A stretch of 64,000 bases of DNA from Mycoplasmopsis bovigenitalium (GCF_900660525.1 NZ_LR214970.1:558001-622000), one strand, 5' to 3'. Shown: positions 43,390 to 55,689, counted from the first letter of the stretch. Numbers and translations: made by a program. The notes: generated by a model from the sequence alone, not told the origin.

Positions 43390-45888
43390 TTAGCGTTTAA
43401 TTTCAAGTTTTTGTCAAATATAAGCCATTACAAATATTGTACTTAATGAACTCAATATAATTCCAGCAATAAATGTAAGTGTGAATGATAAATTAATTGG
43501 GTATATAAAGCTTGCTGCAATGACATTAATAATTATTGAAACAATAGCAAAGTAAAGACTTCTTTTCGCATTTAATCTAACTGATTTTTGAACAGCTTGT
43601 TCAATATCTTTTTGCTCAACAAAGTCACCTAAATGTTGATTGCTCATAATTTCCCTGATTTGATTTATAAGAGCTATTTTGTCATTTAATGAGAATATCA
43701 GTGCAGATATAAATCCTATTAAGAACATTGAATTTACTTGAATTCTAAATAATGCAACAACAATTAAAATGCCTAATAAATCTAAAATTAAGGCAAACAC
43801 CACTGCAATTGAGTATGTTCATTTGTATCTGACTAAAACATAAAGTGCAATGATTAATAAGGTAGGTGCAAGTGCAATTGCTGTTTTTGAAAAAATATCA
43901 ATTGCATTAGCAACACTTGTGTTGAATGTTAGAAGTTGAATTCCAATAAATCCACTATCAATTAATTTTGCTCTAATTAAGTTAATTTGTGATGTTTCAA
44001 ATAGTTGAGTTGTTTTAATAATAACGTTGTACACCGTTGAATGAATATCAGATGCTGAAACACTTATAACACTTGAAGCATTATTGATATTTAGCTTGCT
44101 TGCGTCGTTAATCAATAAGTCTCTAATTTGGCTAGCTTGAATTTTATTTAAACCATTCGCGCCTTGAATTGTTATATTGGTTCCGCTTCTAAAACTTGTT
44201 GATAAATTAAGAGCATTTGCTCAATCTTTTGAAATTAATCCAAATAATGTTATTGAAATTATTGAACAAATGAACAAAATTAAAAGACTAATAAAGAATC
44301 ATTTTGAGTGTTTTATTAAATTTAAATTAGAGGCTTTTTCGACAGGGTTATTGTATTTTTGCATTCTAATTCCAAGAAGTCGAGGATTGGAAATGAATGT
44401 TTTTGTGTTAGCTAATAATGGAACAATCAAACGTGTAACAATGAATGTTGCGATTAATGAACTAATCACCAAAATTACTGATGAAATACTAAATGTTCTT
44501 ACGTTTTGAACTGTGAAATAGAAGAAAGCAAAACTTATTAGCATAGTTAAAATTGAAAAGTCAAATATTGGAGTGAGCGAAGAATGAAGTGAAGTAGCAA
44601 CGGCTTTCCTCATTTTTTCTCCTCGATAAATTTCTTTTTTAAGTCTGCCGAGTAGTAAAACATTGAAATCAAAGCAAATGGCAAGACCTAAAATTATTGA
44701 ACCAAACGATATAGGAGAATAATCACCACGCAAGACTGTAATTAAAGTAAGTGTTAAAAATGTATATAAAGCAAGGGAAATTGTACTCAACATTCCCAAT
44801 AAACCATAATTAACAATTAACATAATTGCTAAAAATGTTAATATGACTCCGATTGCTATTAGTGAAAATAAATAAGCATTATTTGTGTCATTTGATGCAA
44901 TAAAATTGCTTGAAATAATTTTTAAATCGTATTTTGCGGTACCATAATTTATTTCTTCTGCAAGTTTAACTGCATCATTTTTTGTTCTTGAACGTGATGG
45001 GATTGAAAAACTTTCAGATCTAATTGGTTGGGCAACACCAATTTTATTTACTAAATATTTAGAGGCGTTAAAAACATTTTCTTTAAGAACACCTTCTTTA
45101 CCTTGAAAAACAGGTTGTTCATTGATATAAACAAAATTGTATGGATTTCTTTTCGCATTAGATCACTCTTGAGGATATTTTATATTTGCTAATGAAATTA
45201 ATTCGTCAATATTTAATCATGAAAGCAGGTATTTGTTATTTTGTTTCTTTGAAATGTACTCAGTTAACTTAGTTCATTCAATTTCGGCATTTTTGTTTGC
45301 TAAAACTACCTCAGTTGAATGACTGCTATTATATTGATTAAATCTGTATCTCGCATCTTTAATTGGCGGAACAAATGATTGTAATTTTTCAGTATTTTTA
45401 TAAACTAAATCTCAATCAATTTTATTAGATTCAGTAGGCTCAACAAACACGCCATTTCTAAATAGTGGCTGGCCATTTGTGTCAGTAAAAATTAAGGTTG
45501 ATTTATTAGAAATTAAGTTTTCAAAATGAACTCTATCGGCAGATGTAAAATTACCAGATTTTGAAATTTTGATTTTATCTCCACCTTCAACGGTTATATT
45601 TGTGTCTTGATCATTAATTCTATTTGCAATTGACTTAGCAACATCATTAATTGATTCCTTTGAACCATTGAAGTTAACAGAAACTAAAAATTCTTGACCA
45701 CCGCCATACTCAATAGATTTTTTTGTATTTTTCGCAGTGTATAAAGTAGTTCCAACCGAAACCGTTGTAATAGCACCTAAAACAATAAAAAATGATAAAA
45801 ATCATCTTTTCCAGCCATTTAGTGAAAAGATTTTGCTTCAAGTTTTCTTTGAAAAAATGTTTCTAAAAAATTCCTTAAATTTATTCAT
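43390..45888 (-). CDS. secDF: Protein translocase SecDF fusion
   Basis: An 832-residue fused SecD-SecF of the RND-like type that uses ion motive force to help Sec export. An N-terminal helix precedes a periplasmic P1 domain. SecD-type TM segments include SFGSIILGLAICFDFNVLLLGR (the conserved D). The second half repeats the layout with LALTLLIIALYVLVRYKWTYS and FSLNDKIALINQIRE (SecF signature, usually YSLNDTIVVFDRIRE). About 12 membrane helices in all. Trp codons are TGA. Confidence 0.93.
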
Positions 45889-45954
45889 AGTCTCAATTAT
45901 ATAGTAAGTATTTAAATTAAGTTTTAATTTATTAATTTAATATTAAATGCAAAA

Positions 45955-45983
45955 TTAAAGTGCGTCAAGTAATTTTGACGCAC
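45955..45983 (-). terminator. Terminator of the DUF31 protein operon
   Basis: Minus strand GTGCGTCAA pairs with TTGACGCAC across six bases and is followed by TTTAATTTT. It lies 16 bases after the second in-frame stop of the DUF31 gene and about 105 after the first. Confidence 0.88.
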
Positions 45984-45998
45984 AATAATTGTTGAGTT

Positions 45999-46088
45999 TT
46001 AATTATTTATTTTTTTAAAAAATCAAGGAACTGAATATTTAAATGGGTTGTTAAGCGCTTGTCTTAGAATTATATGTCCAACTGAATT
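45999..46088 (-). other. In-frame coding-like extension past the DUF31 protein stop
   Basis: After TAA 46089-46091 the same frame continues for 29 codons (NSVGHIILRQALNNPFKYSV, then PWFFKKINN) to TAA 45999-46001, with a TGA in a plausible Trp position. It looks like a lost C-terminus cut off by a point mutation, or it could be read by stop-codon readthrough. Confidence 0.55.
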
Positions 46089-49000
46089 TTAAAATGATTT
46101 TGAATCGAGTGGATTTTCATTATTTCAGTTAATTCCATAGAAATTGTGTTTATAAGTGTCAAACAACAAACCAGTTGAAAACGAACCTTTAGCACCTGCT
46201 GTTCAAATTGCAATTGGATTACCTTTGCTATTCCACATCACAGAGCCCGAATTCCCTTCACCGAATTGAATTGGAGAATAATTAGCATATTGTCTAAAAT
46301 AGAAATTAGTATTAGAAATTTCGGGTCTAAAATTAACATAACCTGTCATAAATCCTCAGCCTGGAAAACCAATATGAGCATGTGGGTTTAATAATGGCAC
46401 TATGTGATGATTTTTGTTTGACGAGTGGTCTAATTGTGTAGGTTTAGCTTCTAGATAATTCCTAAATCTAATTAAAATATCATCTCTAAAACCTTGTTTA
46501 GCATGCTCATATGATTTTTTAAAATCACTCCAAGTTAATTGTAAATCAAATGAAAATGAACTAGGATTTCCATCTTTATCAACTAATTCATCAACAGAAA
46601 CTGGTGAATTATTATTAGCCCGATTATAGCCAATATAAATAGGTTTGGTTAATCCAGCAGGCATATTAATTGATGAACTGTAATCTCATCAAGTGTAAGA
46701 GTACCCCTTGTATAATTCAGAATCTCATTTGTTTAACGGTAGCGAAATAGATGGACTACCAATTGTTGGTGGTTGAGTTGCATTATTAGGGTATATGCCA
46801 TTAGCATTTGCGCCAATATTTGGGTAGAATTCGCCAACGTGTCAATTAGAAATATAATAAAGCGATAAATCACTAGGATCATCATTAATCTTAGTTAACA
46901 TTCCACCCGTTCCCGGGTGACGATTTCATGTAACATATTTAAAACCATTATCTCTAACTCGATTAATAATGTCTCAACTTCGATTTGTTGTTCCCCAATC
47001 ATCTCTTATTCATTGGATATTTGGGATAAAACCATCATTGTGTTTTCAATAAACATTTTGGTTGGGATTATAAACTTTACTTGCATAGTAACTTGCATCA
47101 TTATATAGTAAATGAACTTGGTCTGTGGCCGAAGTATTTGCTTTATTGTAGTCATATAAATTGGTTTTTCCCAACCCAAAATCGCTCTCGTTTTGAATTC
47201 GATTTGTATATGACATTTTAATTTTTAGTGGTGCGTAAGGCAACATTACTGCTCTATTAACGTCAAATTTTAAACCGTCAATAGCCCTTTCGTTTTGAGG
47301 GTAACCTAATTTTATTTTATAAGGTTTATCAACCATAAAATAGAAATTAACACTCTGGTCAAAATGATTGTATTGAACTGTAATAGAGTAATTAATAACA
47401 ACTTTTTTATTGTCAATATTTTCTACAAAACTAGATTTGTAGTTTATTTCGGAATTAAGTAATTGTTCAAAATCAACTTTAAATTTAATAGTTTTGTTAT
47501 TAGAAATGATGCGTTCGCTTGCTAAATTGTCGAATACCAACATTCCTGCATACATTTCAAATTCAAATTCGCGATCTTGCGCATTATTTGTTAAAAAAGT
47601 ATGTCTTATATATTTTGAATCCATTTTTCAACTTGCTTGTTGATCTGATTTTAAAGTTCAAAGTGCATCATCAACATGTGGCTCTAATTCACGAATTCTT
47701 TTGACCAGTTTATTTTCGTAATATATTGTTTGCAGTTTCTCATTTTCAAGATTTATATTTTCAAATTCGCTTTTATCACTAGTTTTGAAATTCGATATCA
47801 AATATCAATTTTTACCTAAAACTCATTTATTATCAAAATTTAACACTTCAAAACGAATAAATGCTGAATTGCTGCCATGTTGTTTAATTTGACCAATACG
47901 AATATATTTTCTATTCAATTGGAAATTTTTATAGGTTATAAATTCGCTATCAATTTCTAAATCTTTATTTTCCTCAGAGTTAACTAAAGTAATTACATTT
48001 GACAATGATTTTAAATCAGTTTTTCACTCTTCAACAGTTTTTTGTGACAATTTTTTATCATCAACTTTGATGTTATATTTAATTAAATTATTTAACATTA
48101 CTTCAGGGTATAAGTTCTGCTCATAATCATTTACAACATTATTCATAACAAAAACTTTATTTGGCGAATAGCGCTTTGACTTGTCCTTGTTTGAAACAAA
48201 ACCTAAGCGAAAACTAATTGAGTTATGGTCAATTTGCTTAATGTCGTAAAAGTAGTAAAAAGTTTGCTCTTTAATTGCTTTAGTATCAGCACTTGAGTAT
48301 TTTGAAGAAGTGGCGGGAATGTGGCCCGCAGAGTATGGCACATACTCACCTTGCTTATAATGTTTGTGTGAAATTTTGTGTTGAATTGAATTCTTTTTAT
48401 CTGCGGGATCAATTAAACGCAAAAAGTAGTTAGCTTTAAGTTGGGCTTTTTGATTTAAGAATTCTTTAATATTTATATTTCTATACTGTGTAGTTGTTGT
48501 ATAGTTTTCGGCATTGCCAATCACTTTTCTAAAATCAATATCACTGTCATCTAAAAGGTCGATTTCCGATTTTAATTTTAGATCAAACGAGCCATCACCA
48601 ACAAAATCACTAGCTTGTAAAAAATGTTGGTTAATTGGTTTAATAAAATCATCGTGTTGGTAACGCTTAAAGTGATTGATTGTGAATAAATCAGATAAAG
48701 CATCATCGACTCAATTTTGTATTTTTTGACCTTTATCAGTGACTTCCGTTTTTAAAATCCCTCAGAATATTTCCGCAACCCCACCGAATCGATCACCAGA
48801 ATCATATGCTCTAATTAATTGTTTTGGTGCGATTGTGTATTTACCAAATTTAGGAAAATCATACAAGTTATTCAATACTTCAATTGCATCATCAGGATAA
48901 AAATCTTGATGGGAGATTTTTAAGTCTTTCTTTAAATACAAATTATGCAATATTAAATCTTTATTTGCTAAGACTTCTCTTGCTTTTGCAAGATCAATTT

Positions 49001-52000
49001 GATCATCATCTTCTTGTTTTGCGTTATTGTCTTGAAACGACAATTCTTTTGAAAATAATTGTTTTTTTAGAATTACATTATTATTGAATGTAAATTCAAC
49101 GTTTACAACTAATTTATTTTTTTCAAGGATTGGAGTTTGTTGAATTCGATATTCAAAACTGTCTTTTACATACTTTTGTCTTCTTTGTATTGTTGGCTTA
49201 TTATAATTTGCATAAAGTTCAATGCCCTTAACTTTATTGGATTGTTCTAGACTAAATTGATTTTTAAATTCATCATAATTTAATTTAGAAAGTAAATAAT
49301 AATCAACATCAAAATAATCATCTAGATTACTATTTTGTTCAAGTTCTTTAACTTTATTAACTATTTTTTCATTAGGTAAATTGAATCTTAATTCTCTAAA
49401 CAAAATAAGATTTGGATTGTATTTATGTGTAACTTTATATGTAACAATTGACTGTTTAAAATCAGGGCTTAATTTTACGTCTTCAATTGAAAAATCAATG
49501 AAATTAGTGTCTAAATTAAGTAGCATTATATTAGCAGTTTGATTATTTAGAGAGCCAACATTCATAAATCTCAACAAGTCAAGTTTCTGTCAATTTGCCA
49601 AATTATCATTCACAATTTTGTCATGTTTAAAAACTTGGTCTACCATTGTTTCAAAAGCAGTTTGTATTGAATTAGAGTCGTTAATGCTATTTTGTCAATT
49701 CATCAATTTATTTAAAAATTCATCAGCTTTAAAAATTGATTTTAAATGATTATCATATGTTTGTTTATATTCATTTAACAAATTGTAAAAAGCGAATGCT
49801 TTGTTTGCGCCATAGTATAATTCATTGATTTTATTATGAGAATCAGTAATAATTTCGGTAATTTTTGAATCAATTTCAATTATATTTTTGATTCTTTTTT
49901 CCAATTCCACCAGCAAATAATAATCCGTTATTAGATTAATGTCGGTTAAAAGCGTGTTTTTAAGATCATTGCTTAAATTGCTATTTATTAAACTATTTTT
50001 TAGTTTTTTAATTTGTCATTTTGTTTTGGATTTATTAAAACTAAAATTCGAATTAATAACAAACATTGAAGAACTTTCATTTTCAAACTGTTTTAAAAGC
50101 TCTTCTTTTGCCACACTAGAAATTAATTTTTCATGCTGAATTTCTTCTTTTAAACTATTTTTCAATGAATTAATAGAATCTGAAGACCTAATTAATTTTT
50201 TAAATGAATCAACATAACCTTTTAGCTCACTATACTCAACAAAATTTTGTTCAAGCATATTATTAATATCGGCTAGCAATTTTTGCGCTAAAGAATTTTT
50301 GTGTTCATCTCCTAAATTAAATTTATTTAAATTATTAACAATAAAATATGCATTATCAATTAGATCATCATATAAAGAAATTTGATATGTGTCAAAATTC
50401 TTAATTGACTCATAGTCTATCTTTTGGTGTAAATTTTTCAAATATTGATAAGTTTTTGCTGATTTGTAATTATAGTTATTAACTCTATCAAAAAATGATT
50501 CTAAAACTTTTACTTTAGTTAACACATTGTTTATTGGTAAATTATTTGTGTCTTTTTGATTATAAAACTTCAAATAATTTTTGTCTTCAATTGAAACTAA
50601 ATATTTACTGATTATTTGGCCACGTTGATCAAATGTTTTAATGATGTATGTTTTAGATAGAACTAAATTTGGCTTATTTTTAGAATAAATTTCTTCTAAA
50701 AGAGTGGCAGTATATTTAATTGAAGGATTATGAAAGTAAACTTTAGAATTGGAAATTATGTTATTTATATCAAGTTGATGGCTAGAATTAATAACGAATT
50801 TTTTTCGTTTTATATCGTACAACTTATCAGCAGGAATATTAACATTATTAATTGAAAAATGAGAAATTGTGTCATCAATAATACCATATTTAGCTTCGCG
50901 ATTTATTGATTCATCAAAACCAAGTATTTTTAAACCGGTTAAAGCAAACATTGCATATCTTCACCCCTCATAATAGAAGGTATCATACTCTCATTTAATT
51001 TTTAAGTAATTTACTTGTGTAGTGTTAAATTTAATTGATAATCAATCTGTTGTTTGATCATCATTTACTTTAGGCACACCTCAACTCGATGTTTCTACAA
51101 CATCTTGGTTTTCAACATCATTGTAATTAAGGCCGTCTAGTGAACTTTGAATTTTAAATTCTTTTGGCAAAATTGTTTTTGAAATTGTGCCTAATCAAAA
51201 TTTAAATTGTATTTCGTTCACATTTTTTGGTTCATCAAACTTAATAACTATTTGTTTATATTTATCATCAAGTTCACCAAAGGTATTGACAATATCGAAG
51301 TTTTCCCAACGAGAATTTGCACTATAATCATTATCAAATAGTTTATGAAGCGAATCGTTAAATTTAATCTGATCCAAAACAAAATACTGATTTTCATTTT
51401 CTTTGTTTACTAATGGGGTTAAATTAATTTTAGATTTATTAATAGATGTAGAATCTAAATTAATATTTGCTTTAATGTTGTAAGATTGACCTAAAAATTC
51501 AAAAACGCCATAAATTACAAAACTATAATTGATTTTTGCGTTTTTGTCTAAATGATTAGTTAGTCAAGTTACTTTAACACTTCATTGCTTACCGGCAGAA
51601 CTGATTTTAATTTGTTTTGGCAATCGTTCCAAAATTGATTCGATATTATCTTGAGAATTAACACTTAAAAATACATCATCATAATCAAGATAATGTCTTG
51701 TAGCAATTAGGTTTAAGTCAGTAGCATTATTATTAATGGTTTCTTTAACAAAGTTAGGCTGCTTTAATTCAGTTTTTTTGTTAGTGTTAACGATGTTAAG
51801 GTCGATTTTATATTCATTTTTTAGTTTTGTTTGTAAAAATTTTAATTCTGCATAAAACTGCTCGAATTTATTTTTATCGTTTGCTATTTGAATATCGTTA
51901 GCTAAATGATGTAAATTTGATACTTTTTCTTTAATGATGGTGCGATGATTAGCATCAATTAAATTGTAGTTAATATTATTTAATGCTAACAATAAATTCA

Positions 52001-52118
52001 TAGCATCATTGAATCTATGATTTGGTGATTTTGAATTAGAATCGCAAGCAATTAAGGATGTGCTAATAGGCACAAATAGCGATGGTGCTGATAATGGTAA
52101 TAGTAACTTTGGTTTCAT
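46089..52118 (-). CDS. Giant lipoprotein with discoidin-like domain and C-terminal DUF31 serine peptidase
   Basis: A 2009-residue lipoprotein (lipobox SLIAC, C25). Residues ~240-400 (VLDQIKFND, RWENFDIVNTF, KEFKIQSSLDG, YAMFALTGLKILGFD) look like an F5/8 type C (discoidin) sugar- or lipid-binding module. Then come long helical, probably coiled-coil segments and beta-rich regions. The end is a DUF31 (MIP-type) trypsin-like peptidase: GTGGMLTKI, NWHVGEF (H1760) and FGEGNSGSVMW (S1957). MIP relatives cut antibody heavy chains captured by MIB; no MIB gene is visible. The ATG has no strong Shine-Dalgarno. TAA at 46089-46091 is followed in frame by a coding-like stretch. Confidence 0.82.
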
Positions 52119-52134
52119 AGTAATTTCTTAAAAT

Positions 52135-52755
52135 TTATTTATTAATTTTGTTATCTAAAGATTCTTTTTTTAAAGTTTTGAGTAATTCGTTAATTTGGAC
52201 AATGAAGACATTATATTTATCAATTGTTTTGGATTTTGGATCAGTTATTTGCCCTGGATGATTTAAAAATTCATCAATTTTTGTTGATAGATTAATGATT
52301 TGCTCATATTTTTTGATCATTCAGTTATTTTCATAAATATTTTCGCTGATCAAGACATTATAAAAAAGTTCCATTTTTTGGAAATTGTCTAATACTTCTT
52401 GTGTTTTAATTTGCCGTTGCGTTTTTATTCAAGTTATATTAAATTGAATTTTTGCCAATGTTTTTTGTTGTAAATTAAGGTCAGCATTTGATTCGTTTTG
52501 TTTTATAAATTCAATGTTTTGGTAAATTTCATTGAGCACAAAAGTATGGGGATTATCGTCGTTTAAATAATATTGTTTTACTTCATTTTGTAATTCATTA
52601 TACATTTTGTATAGTTCATGTAAATTTTGACTATATTTTGTTTTAAGATTGGCTTTATTGTTTGAACAAGAAATAGATATAAATGTGCTAAAAAATATTG
52701 AAATTGAACAAATTTTTAATTTAACTGAGCGTTTTAGAGCAAACTTATTTTTCAT
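52135..52755 (-). CDS. Small helical lipoprotein, upstream partner of the DUF31 protein
   Basis: A 206-residue lipoprotein with a long basic N-terminus, hydrophobic core and lipobox SISC (C30). The rest is almost all predicted helix (Glu/Asn/Lys/Leu-rich), with no family recognised. It ends 16 bases before the giant protein gene, so both are probably one transcript. It is too short to be MIB. A TATAAT lies roughly 40-50 bases upstream in the 52756-52850 gap. Confidence 0.8.
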
Positions 52756-52853
52756 TTATATACCCATAAATTCATCATCTTTTTTCCTGTTATCAAATTA
52801 TATATAAACAATCAATTTTACGACATAATAAAGTCGATTAAATTTGTAAAATA

Positions 52854-52881
52854 GTTCAAAAAAATCGGCTTTTTGCCGATT
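52854..52881 (-). terminator. Terminator of ruvB
   Basis: Minus strand AATCGGC pairs with GCCGATT across five bases, then seven T. It overlaps the ruvB stop codon. Confidence 0.9.
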
Positions 52882-53836
52882 AAGTGTGTCTATAATTTTT
52901 TAATAAATAATTTATTCCATTAACAGTTATTTTTCGGCCACGCGGACTTTTTTCAATTAATTTCAAAAATAGAAGTATCGGTTCTATTTCATACAAAATA
53001 TTTTCTTTTTGGTAGTTCAAAATTCCGGTCAATGAGTCTAATGAAGCACTTTTATGACCAAATGTATCATTCAAAACTCTTAAGTATTCTAAATGTTCTC
53101 GATTCAAACCAAATTCAAATAGTTCTAAATATTTAAATGTTTCAATAACTGTTTTTTTAGTGATATATTCCTCATTATTTTTCAATGAAAAATCATAAAT
53201 TCTTTTAATTAAATGTATTGCAACCCTGGGTGTAGATTTAGAGTGTTCGGCAATCATTTTTCATATTGATTCATCTGAATCAATCTTTAAAATTTTGGCG
53301 GCATTTTTTACTATTTTCAATATATCTTCAATTGAATAGGGATTAAGTCTACCATGAAATCCAAATCGATCTTTTAATGGTTGACTTAGTAAATTAACTT
53401 TAGTAGTAGCACCAATTAGGGTGAAAGGTTTAAGATTCATTCTCATAACTTTACTATTACCTTCAGGGCCTATAATAATGTCAATTTTGAATTCTTCCAT
53501 AGCAGAATAAATAAGTTCTTCAACATTTTTATTTATACTATGGATCTCATCAATGAAAACAATATCTCCCTCATTAATATTAGCAAATATGCACAAAATA
53601 TCTGCTTTCTTTTCTAATAATGACCCTTGTAAAAAATGTACCTTAACACCTAATTCATTACCTATAATACTAGCTAAACTAGTTTTTCCAGTTCCAGGCG
53701 GTCCAAAGAATAAAATATGATCTAGAGGTTCTCTTCTATGTTTGCAACCGCTAATCATAGTTTGCAGAGTGGTAACTAATTTATTTTGTCCAATGAATTC
53801 AATAAAATTACTGGGTCGTATAACTTGAATTTTCAT
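52880..53836 (-). CDS. ruvB: Holliday junction branch-migration ATPase RuvB
   Basis: A 318-residue AAA+ motor. RPSNFIEFIGQNKLV, Walker A FFGPPGTGKTSLA, Walker B IVFIDEIHS, sensor 1 TLIGATTK and the C-terminal winged-helix with GRKITVNG are seen. It pumps DNA through RuvA-bound junctions. Its ATG lies 29 bases inside ruvA. One Trp is TGA. Confidence 0.95.
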
Positions 53837-54419
53837 TTTCTAATTGCTTGCCAGTCATTGCATACATTGCGTGTTGAATGACAGATTCTACATCATTTGA
53901 TAAAGGTATAGTACCTAATGCTTGTTCAATTTGGTTTGTTTTGAATCCTAGTGTTTTTAGGGTTGATCTAGCTTCATCAACGACATTGCTTGCCGTAATT
54001 ACTTCACTAGCTTTATTTTTATTTATCATTTTAGATCATTTATCACTCAATTCCGCTATTGCTAAGCGGGCTACTTTAGGATTTAAATATGGGGTTTTAG
54101 TAATGCCTTCAAAATCACCACTTGAAATCATAGCAGCTATTTTCTCTCAACCTTGATTTAATAAATTAAATGCAACTTTAGGGCCTACACCATTAAGAGA
54201 AATTAAGTCGATAAATAATAAACGTTCTTTAAAATCCTTAAATGCATAAGTAGCCTGATAATAATCGTTTTTTACATCAAATAAATAAAGTTTTACTTTG
54301 CTTTTAACTTCAACCCTTTCATGTTTAGGCATAATAACACTGTGCCCAACTCCACCAGATTCAAAAATAATATTTGAACCATTTTTGTAAATTATTTCGC
54401 CAATTCTATATAAAATCAT
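53808..54419 (-). CDS. ruvA: Holliday junction DNA-binding protein RuvA
   Basis: A 203-residue RuvA: OB-like domain I (MILYRIGEIIYKNGSNI...), helix-hairpin-helix region LISLNGVGPKVAFNLL, and domain III (VDEARSTLKTLGFKTNQIEQAL) that contacts RuvB. AGGAGA precedes the ATG. Mycoplasmas usually lack ruvC, and none is seen next to these. Confidence 0.92.
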
Positions 54420-54427
54420 TTTTTCTC

Positions 54428-54529
54428 CTAGATAGTTTCGTTCATGTTTATTTTGTTTGAGTACATTCTCCTCATAGTTTTAATCATTAAATTAATTTGT
54501 AACAAAAAAGAGCAATTGTTTTTAACCAT
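54428..54529 (-). CDS. Possible 33-residue leader peptide upstream of ruvA
   Basis: ATG 54529 with AAAGGA seven bases before it opens a 33-codon frame ending at TAG 54428-54430, eight bases before ruvA. The peptide (MVKNNCSFLLQINLMIKTMR...) has no recognised family. It could be a leader peptide or chance. The rest of 54530-54700 has no gene. Confidence 0.3.
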   Translation of the reverse strand: MVKNNCSFLLQINLMIKTMRRMYSNKINMNETI

Positions 54530-54697
54530 ATTAAGTTCCTTTCTTTTTTCTTACACTTAAATGCTACATAATTAAAAATGCTAATTTTTATATCTTTTTA
54601 CATATTGTTTTTGTTAATAAGATAATTATTTTTTGACTTTTCATACATACAAAACAATTGCTTTGGGAAAAATTTTTAGATAAATGGACTGTGGAAA

Positions 54698-54723
54698 AAT
54701 AAAAAAAGCCCGTTAAGGGCTTT
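54698..54723 (-). terminator. Terminator of tRNA-Leu/Thr transcript
   Basis: Minus strand AAAGCCC pairs with GGGCTTT across five bases, then a T-run (TTTTTATTTTTCC). Confidence 0.9.
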
Positions 54724-54739
54724 GGTTCTATTGAACATA

Positions 54740-54824
54740 TGGTGCGCAAGGAGGGACTTGAACCCTCACGCCGTGAAGCACTAGAGCCTAAATCTAGCGT
54801 GTCTGCCAATTTCACCACTCGCGC
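54740..54824 (-). tRNA. tRNA-Leu (TAG anticodon)
   Basis: 85-base class II tRNA: acceptor GCGCGAG/CTTGCGC, anticodon loop TTTAGGC, a long variable arm and encoded CCA. Confidence 0.95.
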
Positions 54825-54827
54825 AAA

Positions 54828-54903
<76 letters not shown>

Positions 54904-54957
54904 ATTTCTTAATTGCTTTACAATTATATATTAATTTTATTTTTAAATAAAATATTT

Positions 54958-54990
54958 TTTAAAAAAATAAAAGACTAGTTTTACTAGTCT
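54958..54990 (-). terminator. Terminator of tRNA-Asn/Glu/Val transcript
   Basis: Minus strand AGACTAGT pairs with ACTAGTCT across three bases, then a long T-rich stretch. Confidence 0.9.
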
Positions 54991-55004
54991 GGTGAATAAA
55001 CAAA

Positions 55005-55080
55005 TGGTGGAGAATAAGGGGCTCGAACCCATGACCTACGCCTTGTAAGGGCGCCGCTCTCCCAACTGAGCTAATTCTCC
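55005..55080 (-). tRNA. tRNA-Val (TAC anticodon)
   Basis: Acceptor GGAGAAT/ATTCTCC, anticodon loop CTTACAA, GTTCGAG in the T arm, encoded CCA. Confidence 0.95.
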
Positions 55081-55085
55081 AAAAA

Positions 55086-55161
55086 TGGCAGTCTGTACGG
55101 GGATCGAACCCGTGTATGCATGGATGAAAACCATGTGTGTTAACCGCTTCACCAACAGACC
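55086..55161 (-). tRNA. tRNA-Glu (TTC anticodon)
   Basis: Acceptor GGTCTGT/ACAGACT, anticodon stem CATGG/CCATG with loop TTTTCAT, encoded CCA. Confidence 0.95.
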
Positions 55162-55164
55162 AAA

Positions 55165-55239
55165 TGGCGCCGATTGCGGGGATCGAACCTGCGACCAACT
55201 GGTTAACAGCCAGCTGCTCTACCGCTGAGCTAAATCGGC
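55165..55239 (-). tRNA. tRNA-Asn (GTT anticodon)
   Basis: Acceptor GCCGATT/AATCGGC, anticodon stem GCTGG/CCAGT with loop CTGTTAA, encoded CCA. First gene of the Asn-Glu-Val set. Confidence 0.95.
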
Positions 55240-55356
55240 ATTGCAAAATATGCTTTATTATTATATATAAAATACTTTTTTTTCAAAATAAATTTATATA
55301 TATTTGATATTTTGCCCAATTTAATGTAATTTAATACATATAGGTGTTTTCACAAA

Positions 55357-55430
55357 TGGAGCAAACGAGGGGAATCGAACCCCCATTACTAGCATGGCAA
55401 GCTAGAATTTTGCCATTAAATTACGTTTGC
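55357..55430 (-). tRNA. tRNA-Gly (GCC anticodon)
   Basis: Acceptor GCAAACG/CGTTTGC, anticodon stem CTAGC/GCTAG with loop TTGCCAT, encoded CCA. A second Gly tRNA (TCC) is at 60127. Confidence 0.93.
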
Positions 55431-55488
55431 ATTTGCAATAAAATAATATTACATTTTTTATAAATACAAAATATTTTTTTATTTTTTT

Positions 55489-55514
55489 AATAAAAAAATC
55501 TGCTGAGCAGATTT
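55489..55514 (-). terminator. Terminator of tRNA-Cys/Arg transcript
   Basis: Minus strand AAATCTGC pairs with GCAGATTT across three bases, then seven T. Confidence 0.9.
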
Positions 55515-55530
55515 GGTGTTTTTTAACAAA

Positions 55531-55607
55531 TGGCGCGCCCGGCAGGAGTCGAACCCACAACCTCTTGGGCCGTAACCAAGCACTCTGTCCAGTTGAGCTA
55601 CGGGCGC
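55531..55607 (-). tRNA. tRNA-Arg (ACG anticodon)
   Basis: Acceptor GCGCCCG/CGGGCGC, anticodon stem CTTGG/CCAAG with loop TTACGGC, encoded CCA. The A34 implies inosine modification for reading CGN. Confidence 0.95.
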
Positions 55608-55614
55608 ATAAAAT

Positions 55615-55689
55615 TGGAGGCACCAACCGGATTCGAACCGGTAATCAAGGTTTTGCAGACCCATGCCTTGGCCATTTGGCTATGGTGCC
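55615..55689 (-). tRNA. tRNA-Cys (GCA anticodon)
   Basis: Acceptor GGCACCA/TGGTGCC, anticodon loop CTGCAAA, TTCGAAT in the T loop, encoded CCA. Seven bases from tRNA-Arg. Confidence 0.94.

Noticed and set aside
46089-52118. Many separate short genes or a decayed gene cluster
   Set aside because: All the pieces share one frame and are split only by TGA, which is tryptophan in code 4.
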